Made by a program: the position numbers and the translations under genes. From an uncultured Oscillospiraceae bacterium (GTDB taxonomy: Bacteria > Bacillota > Clostridia > Oscillospirales > Oscillospiraceae), in NCBI GenBank assembly GCA_944385435.1, contig CALWXG010000017.1:1-42502 (forward strand): a stretch of 42,502 nt of DNA, in the 5' to 3' direction. Positions within the stretch are counted from its first letter, which is position 1. Each line of letters begins with the position of its first letter. This document shows positions 23,372 to 31,478 of this stretch, piece by piece. The notes under the pieces are model-generated. The model did not search any database. It was not told the origin of the DNA and saw nothing but the letters and a program-made list of their open reading frames with translations.

Positions 23372-24470
23372 TCTGAGCTCAGGCCTGACGGACCTGATGC
23401 GCCCCGGAGTCGGGGTGCGGCGGAATACCCTTCGGGTCTGGGGGCTCTATCTGCTGATTTTGCTGGCGTGGGTGGCTGTGGTGCTGTTGTTTTTGTTTTT
23501 CTGCTCCCTGCTGCCCTGGTACGCCACGCCCTTTTATCCGATTACAGACTGGATCCGGTTTTATCTCGTGCCGGTGTGCGCAGTGGTGATTTTGGCCGGG
23601 TGGGCCGTGATCAGCTACTTTTTTCTGGCAAGACCCATCTATCAGCTGGCTGCCCTTGCCCGGGCGGCGGAGCAGCTGGCGATGCCCGGCGAGGAGCCCA
23701 TCACCCTGCCCCGGGGGATGGAGGGGACGGCAGGACAGCTCAATCTGGCCAGGGAGCAGGCGCTGCGCAGCGCCAGAGCGGCGAAAGAGGCGGAGCAGCG
23801 GAAAAATGATTTGATCGTCTATCTGGCCCACGACCTGAAAACTCCGCTGACCAGCGTCATCGGCTACCTCACCCTGCTGCGGGACGAGCCCCAGATCTCC
23901 CCGGAACTGCGGGCACGGTATACCGGCGTCGCCCTGGACAAGGCGGAGCGGCTGGAGGAGCTGATCAACGAGTTTTTCGACATCACCCGCTTTAACCTGA
24001 CCCATCTGGAACTGGAGAAGCAGCCGGTGGATCTGACCATGATGCTCCGCCAGGTGGCCAGTGAGTTCGAGCCCCAGTTGAGGGAGAGACACCTCACCTG
24101 CCGGTTGTCCCTGCCGGAGCGGCTGGAGTATGACTGCGACCCGGACAAGCTTTCCCGGGTGTTCGATAATCTGCTGCGCAATGCCTGTCACTACAGCACC
24201 CCGGACACCGTGGTGGACCTTTCCGCCCGGCGGGAGGAAGGACAGATTGTCCTCACCTGTTCCAACCGGGGCAGGACCATTCCCCCGGAGAAGCTGGAGC
24301 GGATGTTCGAACAGTTCTTCCGCCTGGACAGTTCCCGGTCCACCCGGGACGGCGGCGCGGGGCTGGGCCTGGCCATTGCCAGGGAGATTGTGGAGCTCCA
24401 CGGCGGCACGATCCGGGCGGCCAGCGCCGACAACCGCGTGACCTTTACCGTGTGCCTGCCGGAGACCTGA
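23358..24470 (+). CDS. VanS-like sensor histidine kinase
   Basis: A 370-residue membrane kinase. Two transmembrane helices (about residues 29-53 and 68-92) flank a very short outside loop, followed by a HAMP-like region. The H box is YLAHDLKTPLTSVIGY; the N box is FDNLLRNACHYS; the G boxes are PPEKLERMFEQFFRLD and GGAGLGLAIAREIVELHGG. It probably senses a membrane or cell-wall signal. Its ATG lies inside the end of the response-regulator gene, so the two are co-translated. The hairpin at 24485-24522 ends the operon. Confidence 0.93.
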   Translation: MSLNNLSSGLTDLMRPGVGVRRNTLRVWGLYLLILLAWVAVVLLFLFFCSLLPWYATPFYPITDWIRFYLVPVCAVVILAGWAVISYFFLARPIYQLAALARAAEQLAMPGEEPITLPRGMEGTAGQLNLAREQALRSARAAKEAEQRKNDLIVYLAHDLKTPLTSVIGYLTLLRDEPQISPELRARYTGVALDKAERLEELINEFFDITRFNLTHLELEKQPVDLTMMLRQVASEFEPQLRERHLTCRLSLPERLEYDCDPDKLSRVFDNLLRNACHYSTPDTVVDLSARREEGQIVLTCSNRGRTIPPEKLERMFEQFFRLDSSRSTRDGGAGLGLAIAREIVELHGGTIRAASADNRVTFTVCLPET

Positions 24471-24484
24471 ACCGGCAAGACAAT

Positions 24485-24522
24485 TGCCCCGCCTTGATGG
24501 ACAGAGAAATCAAGGCGGGGCA
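24485..24522. terminator. Terminator between convergent operons
   Basis: A perfect 14-bp stem TGCCCCGCCTTGAT with its complement (24485-24498 and 24509-24522), 10-nt loop, then TATTTG. It separates the kinase gene from the converging metal ATPase gene. Confidence 0.75.
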
Positions 24523-24537
24523 TATTTGCGCGGTCAG

Positions 24538-26412
24538 CTATTTTTGCTTCCAGGTCAGAAGGAAGGCGGAGTTGACGATGACGAGGACAGAGCCCGCGTT
24601 GTGCACCAGTGCGCCCACCACCGGATTCAGCGTTCCGTTGATGGCCAGGACGATGGCGATGAAGTTCAGCGCCATGGAGAAGGTCATGTTGACCCTGATG
24701 GTGGTCATCATCCGCCGGGACAGGGCGATCAGATGGGGCAGTTCCTTCACCTCGTCGTCCACCAGGGCAATGTCGGCGGCATCCACGGCGATGTCGCTGC
24801 CCACGCCGCCCATGGCGATGCCCACCTGCGCCTTTTTCAGCGCAGGGGCGTCGTTGATGCCGTCCCCAATCATACACACGGGCTTGCCCGCGGCCTGGAA
24901 GCGGTCAATGGCGTTCAGCTTGTCCTCCGGCAGACAGTTTGCCTGCACGGTCTCAATGCCCAACCGGGCTGCCATGGCAGTTGCGGCGTTTTCGTGATCG
25001 CCGGTGAGCAGGACGGGCTGTACACCCAGCTGCCGGAGCCGTTTGATCATGCCGGAGCTCTCCTGGCGCAGCGTGTCAGACAGAACCAGATATCCGGTGA
25101 ACTCCCCGTCCACCGCAAGGTAGATGACGGTGCAGCCGTCCCGGAGGAACTGTTCCGCCTGTGCGGGCGGAGACAGCTTTATGCCATGTTCCCGCAGCAG
25201 TTCCGGGTTGCCGGCCAGGATCTGCCGGCCGTCCGCCCAGGCGCTGACCCCCCGGCCGGGAATCATCCGGAAATCCTGGACCGGGGGCAGCCAGGCGCCG
25301 CACTCCTGCTTGCAGCAGCGGACGACGGCCTTTCCCAGAGGGTGCTCGGACAGGCTCTCCACGCCGGCGGCCAGCTGGTAGACCTGCTCCCGTGTGAAGC
25401 CGGGGGAGACGCTGGTGACGGCGATCACCTCAGGGGTGCCGTAGGTCAGGGTCCCGGTTTTGTCAAAGGCGATCATCCTGACCTGGGACAGACGCTCCAG
25501 AGCGTCGCCCTCCCGGACCAGGAAGCCATGCCGGGTGGCATTTCCGATGGCGGCCATGATGGCGGTGGGTGTGGCCAGCACCAGGGCACAGGGACAGAAC
25601 ACCACGAGAATGGTCACGGCGCGGAGAATCTCGCCGGTGATGAGCCAGGTGAGGGCGGCGGCACTCAGGGCGATGACCACGATCCAGGTGGCCCAGCGGT
25701 CCGCGATGCCGACGATTTTGGCCTTCCCCGCATCCGCGGACTGGACCAGGCGGATCATCCGCTGGATGGAGCTGTCCTCCCCCACCTTGGTGGCCCGCAT
25801 CTCAAAGGCCCCGAATTGGTTGACGGTGCCGCTGGACACCTCGTCTCCCACGGTTTTGTCCACCGGGAGGGACTCGCCGGTCATCACGGCCTGGTTGATG
25901 GAGGTCTGCCCGGAGACGATCACCCCGTCCACCGGAATGCCCTCGCCCGGCAGAACACGCAGGACATCTCCCACCCGCACCTGTTCGGCGGGAACGACAC
26001 ACTCCCCTCCGTCTCTCAGCACCCGGGCGGTCCGGGGCGTCAGATGGACCAGCTTTTCAATGCCTGCCCGGGCTTTGGCCACAGTCAGTTCCTCCAGCAG
26101 CCCGCCCAGCTGCATGATAAAGGCCACCTCGCCGGCGGCGAAATCCTGGCCGATGCACACCGAGGCGATCAGCGCGATGGACACCAGCACGTCCGCTTTG
26201 ATGTCAAAGGCGGTGACCAGGCCGATGACCGCCTCCAGAATAATGGGCACGCCGCACAGAAGAATGGCCACCCAGGCCAGATCAAAGGGGAACGGCCGGA
26301 ACTTTGCCAGACTTAACAGCACCGCAGCCCCGGACAGGACCAGCGGAACGATGTCTTTCTTGATTCCGCCCAGCTCCAGCAGATGCTCCAACCTTTCTGT
26401 GTATGCTTTCAT
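24538..26412 (-). CDS. P1B-type metal-transporting ATPase
   Basis: A 624-residue heavy-metal ATPase. It has the metal-binding CPC in VVFCPCALVLATP, phosphorylation DKTGTLT, TGES, and hinge GDGINDAPALK. The HP-locus SEHPLGKAVV typical of P1B pumps is present. No N-terminal CxxC metal domain is seen. It would export a soft metal such as copper. The CsoR-type operators directly upstream support metal regulation. ATG at 26410-26412 is chosen; a GTG eight codons earlier is possible, and neither has a strong ribosome-binding site. Confidence 0.9.
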   Translation of the reverse strand: MKAYTERLEHLLELGGIKKDIVPLVLSGAAVLLSLAKFRPFPFDLAWVAILLCGVPIILEAVIGLVTAFDIKADVLVSIALIASVCIGQDFAAGEVAFIMQLGGLLEELTVAKARAGIEKLVHLTPRTARVLRDGGECVVPAEQVRVGDVLRVLPGEGIPVDGVIVSGQTSINQAVMTGESLPVDKTVGDEVSSGTVNQFGAFEMRATKVGEDSSIQRMIRLVQSADAGKAKIVGIADRWATWIVVIALSAAALTWLITGEILRAVTILVVFCPCALVLATPTAIMAAIGNATRHGFLVREGDALERLSQVRMIAFDKTGTLTYGTPEVIAVTSVSPGFTREQVYQLAAGVESLSEHPLGKAVVRCCKQECGAWLPPVQDFRMIPGRGVSAWADGRQILAGNPELLREHGIKLSPPAQAEQFLRDGCTVIYLAVDGEFTGYLVLSDTLRQESSGMIKRLRQLGVQPVLLTGDHENAATAMAARLGIETVQANCLPEDKLNAIDRFQAAGKPVCMIGDGINDAPALKKAQVGIAMGGVGSDIAVDAADIALVDDEVKELPHLIALSRRMMTTIRVNMTFSMALNFIAIVLAINGTLNPVVGALVHNAGSVLVIVNSAFLLTWKQK

Positions 26413-26489
26413 AACCGGCGGCAAGGCCTCTTCCACCGGGAAGAAGCCCGCCGCATCCCTCCTCGCCTTGAATTCGCCTCCACAGTTAT

Positions 26490-26505
26490 ATACCTATGGG
26501 GGTAT
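26490..26505. promoter_or_regulatory. CsoR-type operator 1
   Basis: ATACCTATGGGGGTAT is an inverted repeat of the ATACC/GGTAT type bound by CsoR-family repressors. It lies about 80 nt before the ATPase start, downstream of the -10. Confidence 0.75.
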
Positions 26506-26514
26506 GTGTATACA

Positions 26515-26540
26515 ATATACCCAGGGGGGTATATTGTCAA
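26515..26540 (-). promoter_or_regulatory. CsoR-type operator 2 overlapping the ATPase promoter
   Basis: ATATACCCAGGGGGGTATAT (26515-26534) is the second operator. Read leftward, TTGACA (26535-26540) abuts it, and the -10 (TATTGT or TATATT, 15-17 nt away) lies within it. A repressor here would block RNA polymerase directly. Confidence 0.8.
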
Positions 26541-26544
26541 GGAG

Positions 26545-26571
26545 AAAAAGCAGCCCGCCGGGCTGCTTTTT
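26545..26571 (-). terminator. Terminator of csoR
   Basis: Stem AAAAAGCAGCCC with GGGCTGCTTTTT (26545-26556 and 26560-26571), 3-nt loop. It begins 10 nt beyond the csoR stop, so the ATPase gene uses its own promoter. Confidence 0.85.
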
Positions 26572-26580
26572 GAAGAAGAA

Positions 26581-26856
26581 TCATCCCATATTGGAAAACC
26601 GTTCCACCGCTTTGGTGAATTGCTCGATGGTCTTATCTGCGTCGCCGTGCTCAATCCCGTCCCGGACGCAGTGCCTGATATGCCCTTCCAGAACCACCTT
26701 CCCGCACCCGTGGAGTGCGGATTTCGCGGCGTTGATCTGGGCCAGAATGTCCTCACAGGGGATATCCTGGTCAATCATCCGGTCGATTGCCTGCACCTGG
26801 CCGATGATTTTTTTCAACCTGCGGTGCAGATTGTCCGCGTCCATGCACTGTCTCAC
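26581..26856 (-). CDS. csoR: CsoR/FrmR-family metal-sensing repressor
   Basis: A protein of about 91 residues with the all-helical CsoR fold: MDADNLHRRLKKIIGQVQAI, then DIPCEDILAQINAAKSAL, HGCGKVVLEGHIRHCV. The Cys-His-Cys copper ligand pattern is present (Cys in DIPCED, His and Cys in GHIRHC). When metal binds, it should leave the two operators upstream of the ATPase gene. GTG at 26854-26856 has GGAGG 8 nt upstream; an ATG two codons earlier is only 2 nt from that site and so is less likely. Confidence 0.93.
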   Translation of the reverse strand: MRQCMDADNLHRRLKKIIGQVQAIDRMIDQDIPCEDILAQINAAKSALHGCGKVVLEGHIRHCVRDGIEHGDADKTIEQFTKAVERFSNMG

Positions 26857-26890
26857 AGCCATCGCCTCCAGCCTGTTGTGGTCTGGAAAA

Positions 26891-26923
26891 ATTATAGCCC
26901 GGGGGAGAGACATTGTCAATGTC
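26891..26923 (-). promoter_or_regulatory. Consensus promoter of csoR with palindrome at -35
   Basis: Read leftward, TTGACA (26914-26919) and TATAAT (26891-26896) are 17 nt apart, a perfect consensus. The -35 lies inside the palindrome GACATTGTCAATGTC (26909-26923). No ATACCC-type operator is present here, so csoR itself may not be copper-regulated. Confidence 0.85.
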
Positions 26924-26971
26924 AGGGACGAAAGACAAGCGAGGAGGAAGCAGAGCCGGAGAAAAACTCGT

Positions 26972-28495
26972 TCACAGAGCAGCCCGGAACGTCTCGGCAC
27001 CGGAGACCGACAGGGAGGGACGAGGGGCAGAGAGGTTTTGAAGCTGATTGTTCCGGAACAGAATCCGGCCATGAACTGCCATGCTTGGGCTGGGACAGCC
27101 GCCCTCCACGCACAGAACCGAGGCATTGCCGTGAATGCCGTAGTCACCGAAACCTACGTGGTCGAAGAGGTTGTGTTCCAGCAGGGCGCTGCCCACACCG
27201 CCTCCTTCCCGCCATTCCGTTTCCGGAGCGATGTGGACAGCTGTGCCCGGACAGTCCCGGAACGTACATCCGGTGACCAGAACAGTTTTCCCGCGGAGCA
27301 GAAGGCAGCGGGTGAGAATAGATTGGAACTGGCAGTCCCGGACAATAATACGGGGCTGCAGATTTTGGTTGAGCAGCAGGCCGTTCTGGTCCAAGGACCG
27401 GTCTAGAGTTACCCGTGCAGCCAGCGCGTCATGGTCCTCTTCCTGTGCGGTTACGGTATAATTGCCCAGAGGTTGCAAGGTATTCCGGTCATAAAGTCCC
27501 AGTATTTCGCCAGGAAGGGGGGCGTCGATGACCTGCGCGTGAGGGAATGTGGGGGAGTTGACCGGGAGCAGATAGTTTGTTCTGCCCAGCGGCACTGCAT
27601 CATAATAATAATTGTGGACGTTGAGTGCGTCGTCCTCGCTGGCGTGAAAGCAACAATGCTCCAGTTGGATAGTTCCGTCACAGCTGGCAAAGTGGCAGGC
27701 GTCGGTGTTGACGCTGATGGCGGCGCCGGGAGAGGGAATTACGTTCAGTGTCCGCAGGGACAGGTCTTGGCACCGCCAGGCCAAAAGTCCCATCCCGTAT
27801 TGGGCGCGGACGGTCACATTCTCCAGGTGTATGCCGTGGCTCTGTGCCAGAAACAAGGCAGGCCGGTAGTGATAGGTGTGGATCAGCACCGCTTTTCCGC
27901 CCGCCCAAGAGGGAAGGTCCGGCCCGCCAAAATATCGGATGATTCCAGGAGCGAGTGCAGTGCGGGAAAAAGACTCCATACAGCCTGAGGCAAAACCGCC
28001 GTCTGGGAGGATGGGAACGATGCGCGGGGCGGGAGTGCGTTCCGACACTCCGGAATCTGCGGGCAGCTGAAGGTCCAAATAACCCGTACCCTTCCGGACT
28101 ACCGATGCTGTGGTGAACGGCTTGGGCATACAGTCCACTTCCAGACCCCGGACAACAACCTGACTGCAGGCTTCCAGAGAAAGAGCCTGCATGGGGCCTG
28201 CAAGCAGAAAACGGGCGCCTGTGGCTTCTACCGTGCAGTGATGTACTCCACACAGGGAAAGGGCTGTGTCATAAGGAAAATACGGGGTAAAGATGAGCTT
28301 TTCCGGATCATCGCCCAGTCCGCCGTTCATCAGTTCCGCCCGGAGCTGCCTGGCCAGGGGTGTTTCCAGTCGGTAATCGCCCGGAGGAATATACAGGGTT
28401 GTGCCGGGATGGGCTGCCAGATCCTCCGCCGCCAGACGCAGTCGTTCCAGAAGCGAACCCTGAAACTCCTCCAGGGTGCGTGTCCGCCCGGTCAT
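26972..28495 (-). CDS. Right-handed beta-helix glycosidase, GH110-like
   Basis: A 507-residue protein without signal peptide. It begins with a helical segment and TLYIPPGDYRLETPLARQL, then many short beta-helix coils. The key segment CDGTIQLEHCCFHASEDDALNVHNYYYD matches in pattern the GH110 alpha-galactosidase active region, where a DD-x-(I/L)-N-(V/I)-H motif carries acidic catalytic residues. GH110 enzymes cleave alpha-1,3-galactose, for instance from blood group B. ATG overlaps the upstream HAD stop (ATGA at 28492-28495). The absence of a secretion signal suggests an intracellular substrate. Family assignment is by motif only. Confidence 0.75.
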   Translation of the reverse strand: MTGRTRTLEEFQGSLLERLRLAAEDLAAHPGTTLYIPPGDYRLETPLARQLRAELMNGGLGDDPEKLIFTPYFPYDTALSLCGVHHCTVEATGARFLLAGPMQALSLEACSQVVVRGLEVDCMPKPFTTASVVRKGTGYLDLQLPADSGVSERTPAPRIVPILPDGGFASGCMESFSRTALAPGIIRYFGGPDLPSWAGGKAVLIHTYHYRPALFLAQSHGIHLENVTVRAQYGMGLLAWRCQDLSLRTLNVIPSPGAAISVNTDACHFASCDGTIQLEHCCFHASEDDALNVHNYYYDAVPLGRTNYLLPVNSPTFPHAQVIDAPLPGEILGLYDRNTLQPLGNYTVTAQEEDHDALAARVTLDRSLDQNGLLLNQNLQPRIIVRDCQFQSILTRCLLLRGKTVLVTGCTFRDCPGTAVHIAPETEWREGGGVGSALLEHNLFDHVGFGDYGIHGNASVLCVEGGCPSPSMAVHGRILFRNNQLQNLSAPRPSLSVSGAETFRAAL

Positions 28496-29364
28496 AGCCG
28501 GGCCTGCTTTCTCAAAAAGTCCAGGAAGCAATCCACTCCGCCTCCCAGGTGGTTGACCCAGAGGGGCCGTTCTCCCGCTACAGTACCCACGTCAAAGAAA
28601 TCTCCCGGAGCAGACAGCGAGGTGCGCATAAAGGAGTCGCTGCCGTTTAGCCCGTCTGCCAGTTTGAGGTATTCGTCTCCCCAATAGGCGCATGCTTCTG
28701 GGCGGATCCCTCGGGGCAGCACCACAGTGTTCAGCAAGGCGTCCACGTTGTCAGATTTGTTCAGCAGCCCCACCTCCAGGTATTTGGCATCGCAGGTGAC
28801 CTTTAAGGGAAGATCCAACTCGTTTCCTACGGCCTGAGCCAGATCCAAAAGATCCGCAATGCCCCGGTTCAGACCGTGGGCAGCCAGCTCTGCCTGGACC
28901 TGAGTGACCTCGTCGCCGCTGAGAAACAGGGATTGCCCGCGGGTGTTCTGATTCATCAAGTCAATCTTACAGTAATTGGGCCGGTCGAAGACAATGTCGG
29001 TGTGATATCCGTACTCTTTCCAGAGCTTCCGATGGATTTGATAGGACGCATCGTGAATGCGCAGCACTGTGGTTTCATCGATTCCGGGATCTGCGACTTG
29101 GACAGGCTGGCCCTGTGTATTGTAGCCGTAGTTGTAGCTGCCCCGGCCCAACCCGAGAAAGAGATATTTGCGTTGGGCGGCGGTGAAATAGCCTCCCAAC
29201 CGGCCTCCGGCAATGTTGCCATAGGTAGTGCCGCTGATGATGAGCAGGCAGACGCCACGGTCCAGCAGAGGCGCCATGGCGGCAACGGCCTTGTCCACCG
29301 GAGCGGTACGGTTGAGTACCGCCGTGCCGTCCCAATCGAAAAAAATGGCCTGATAGCGTTTCAC
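28492..29364 (-). CDS. HAD-superfamily phosphatase, Cof/SPP-like
   Basis: A 290-residue HAD protein. Motif I is FFDWDGTAVLNR, motif II LIISGTTYGN, then a K in YLEVGLLNKSDNVDALL, and motif IV AYWGDEYLKLADG. The layout fits sugar-phosphatases of the Cof or sucrose-phosphatase type. GTG at 29362-29364 has AGGAGG 7 nt upstream and overlaps the upstream stop (GTGA at 29361-29364). Placed between a GH65 phosphorylase-like gene and a GH110-like gene, it may dephosphorylate the sugar phosphate released by the former; this is inference. Confidence 0.85.
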   Translation of the reverse strand: MKRYQAIFFDWDGTAVLNRTAPVDKAVAAMAPLLDRGVCLLIISGTTYGNIAGGRLGGYFTAAQRKYLFLGLGRGSYNYGYNTQGQPVQVADPGIDETTVLRIHDASYQIHRKLWKEYGYHTDIVFDRPNYCKIDLMNQNTRGQSLFLSGDEVTQVQAELAAHGLNRGIADLLDLAQAVGNELDLPLKVTCDAKYLEVGLLNKSDNVDALLNTVVLPRGIRPEACAYWGDEYLKLADGLNGSDSFMRTSLSAPGDFFDVGTVAGERPLWVNHLGGGVDCFLDFLRKQARL

Positions 29365-31235
29365 GACAACACCTCCTGATAACGGACAGTGACCTGTTCT
29401 CCGGGAGAAAGCCAGTGGCATTGTCCTCCCAGAAACAGGGACGCTGCCCGGCGGTTGTCCGGAGCGGCTGTGGCAGTGATGTGATCTTTTCCCGCATAGA
29501 TCCGGAAGCGGTTTCCCAGATAGCTCAGAGGGTATTCGATACCGGTCCAGTCTTCCGGAAGAATGGGCTGAACATGGATTCCGTCCTGTTCCAGGCTAAG
29601 ACCTCCAAAACCCCGTACGGCTACCATCCAGCTTCCGCCGTTGGCGGCCGGATGGGTGCCTCCGATGTACAGGTCGCCTACGAATCGTTTGTAGGCTCCT
29701 TTCAAATCCAGTGTGGCTGCCTGCATGAAGTAGGCTTTGGCTAACTGAGGCAAGCCGCATTTTACTGCGGAGAGCGCATAAATACAGCTGCTTAGACTGG
29801 AGCCGTGTTCTGTGCGCGGCTCATAATACTGGTAATTGGCCCGCCGGACCTGGGGAGAAAAATCACCGGGAAACAGTGCAGTGATCAAGCATACATCCGC
29901 CTGTTTGATTACCTGGGTCTGGACAGCAAGTCCCACAGGACTGCCTAGGTATTCGTTTGGCATGATGATCCGGCGCGTCAGTTCTTCCGGTGTAATGTCC
30001 TCCATGCGAAAGTGGCCGTCATACTGTTCAATCAACCCGGTATCCGGGTCTGGGGCGGCTACATACAGTTTTTCCTTGAGATCCAGAATGGCGGGCAGGT
30101 CGGTCCGGAAATCAAGCCGGTCCAGCAATTCCTCCAGTGCCTGCGGATGCCGTTCGGACAGCCATGATATTGCAAAATCCATGGCCTGCAAGGCCTTTTT
30201 TGCCATGTAATTGGTATAAAAATCATTGTTTACCCGCTCATGGTATTCATCTGCGCCGGTGACATCCAGCAGCTCATAGCGGTTTTTTTCATTTTTGAAA
30301 TAGCTCCAGCTGTACAGGAACCTGGCGCATTCCAGCAGCACCTCGGCACCGCCGTCCAGCAGGATGCTCTCGTCCCCGGTCCAGCGGAAGTACTCCCAGA
30401 TGCCATAGGCCACATCTGCACTGATATGGATCTGTTTATCGCGAAAATAGGTGCGCAGCGGCCGGCCGGTGAAGATGTCGGTGAGGTTGTATTCCGTGCA
30501 GCTGTCCCTGCCGTCTTCCTGGCTCTCCCATGGGTAAAATGCTCCGCGATAGCCGTATTCCTGGGCCTTTGCCCGGGCACCGTCCAGTGTGTTCACGCGG
30601 TACCGCACCAAATTGCGTGCGGTTTGAGGCAAACCGGCGAGGTACATGGGAAGCATGTACAACTCCGTGTCCCAGAACATGGCGCCTTTGTACACCTGCC
30701 CGGACAACCCCCGGCCGGGTACGGCCACCTTGTCGGTGTGGAATGGGGTGGATATCAGCAGCAAGTACATGCTGTACCGCAGGGCGAGATCCGCCGCCTC
30801 ATCGCCGTAAATCCGGACCAAAACCTGGTCCCACAGCTTTTTCCAGGCGGACCTGTGCTCCTGAAGCAGACGGTCAAACCCTGCATTGCGCGCGTTTTCT
30901 GCCTCGCGAATCGGGTCTGCCCAGTCCGGGTCGGTCTCTTTATATAGCGAAGCAAAGACGCAGACTTCCAGTGACTGGCCTGCCTCCAACTGAGCGGAAA
31001 TGCGGAATACCTTGCTGCCGGTTTCTACGGTGGCGCCCGGACAGGAAACAGCCTGGGCCAAAGTTACCTCAGTGTCCAGTTCCACAGTTCTGGCGGTGCA
31101 GCGCAACACATTTTTTGGGTCAATCATTTTTTCTGTGGGATTAACGCGAGTCCGCCAAGATATGGTAACTGGCCGCCACTCCTGACAGCGCGTCGAAAAG
31201 CGCTGAAGAGAAGATGCCGACGGTGAAGAACTCAT
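29361..31235 (-). pseudogene. Glycoside hydrolase family 65 protein, 5'-truncated
   Basis: From ATG at 31233-31235 it would encode 624 residues. The (alpha/alpha)6 core is present: GAMFWDTELYMLPMYL, GYRGAFYPWESQEDG and the catalytic acid in DVTGADEYHERVNNDFYTNYM. GH65 enzymes are about 750-790 residues, so much of the N-terminal beta-sandwich is lost. The start MSSSPSASSL does not resemble the family. The same frame stays open backward through the neighbouring ISL3 element, which is coincidental. A plausible promoter at 31274-31301 could still drive the shortened gene. GH65 members are phosphorylases or hydrolases of alpha-linked disaccharides such as maltose, kojibiose or trehalose; the GH65 call is firm, function doubtful. 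Confidence 0.8.
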
Positions 31236-31273
31236 AAGTGCTCCGGGAGCCCGTTCCCACCGACGCACCGGCC

Positions 31274-31301
31274 AGTGTAGCACTTTTCTCCGTGCGGTCA
31301 A
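31274..31301 (-). promoter_or_regulatory. Possible promoter for the truncated GH65 operon
   Basis: Read leftward, TTGACC (31296-31301) and TACACT (31274-31279) with 16-nt spacing lie about 39 nt before the ATG at 31235. AAGTGCT and AGCACTT form an inverted repeat between the -10 and the start. Confidence 0.45.
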
Positions 31302-31406
31302 GAGTCCCCGCCTGCGGCGGTGGCTGGTGCAGTATGCCTCCGGTTCGGAATCTATAAATGCTCCGCGTTCAGATTGGCTCAGGAGAAGAAAAAAGTTGCA
31401 TAAAAA

Positions 31407-31473
31407 AGGATCTCCCGGTATGATAGGGAATGCATCTACCCAGATGTAACAAACCCAATCAAAAGGAGATCCT
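31407..31473 (+). promoter_or_regulatory. Inverted repeat hiding the transposase ribosome-binding site
   Basis: AGGATCTCC (31407-31415) pairs with GGAGATCCT (31465-31473). The right arm contains the GGAG ribosome-binding site of the transposase. A small nested hairpin CATCT-ACCC-AGATG lies inside. Read-through transcripts from outside would fold and block translation. Confidence 0.55.
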
Positions 31474-31478
31474 CTGTC

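Noticed and set aside
22682-24470. A vancomycin resistance locus
   Set aside because: The regulator and kinase are VanRS-like only; no vanH, ligase, vanX or vanY gene is near.
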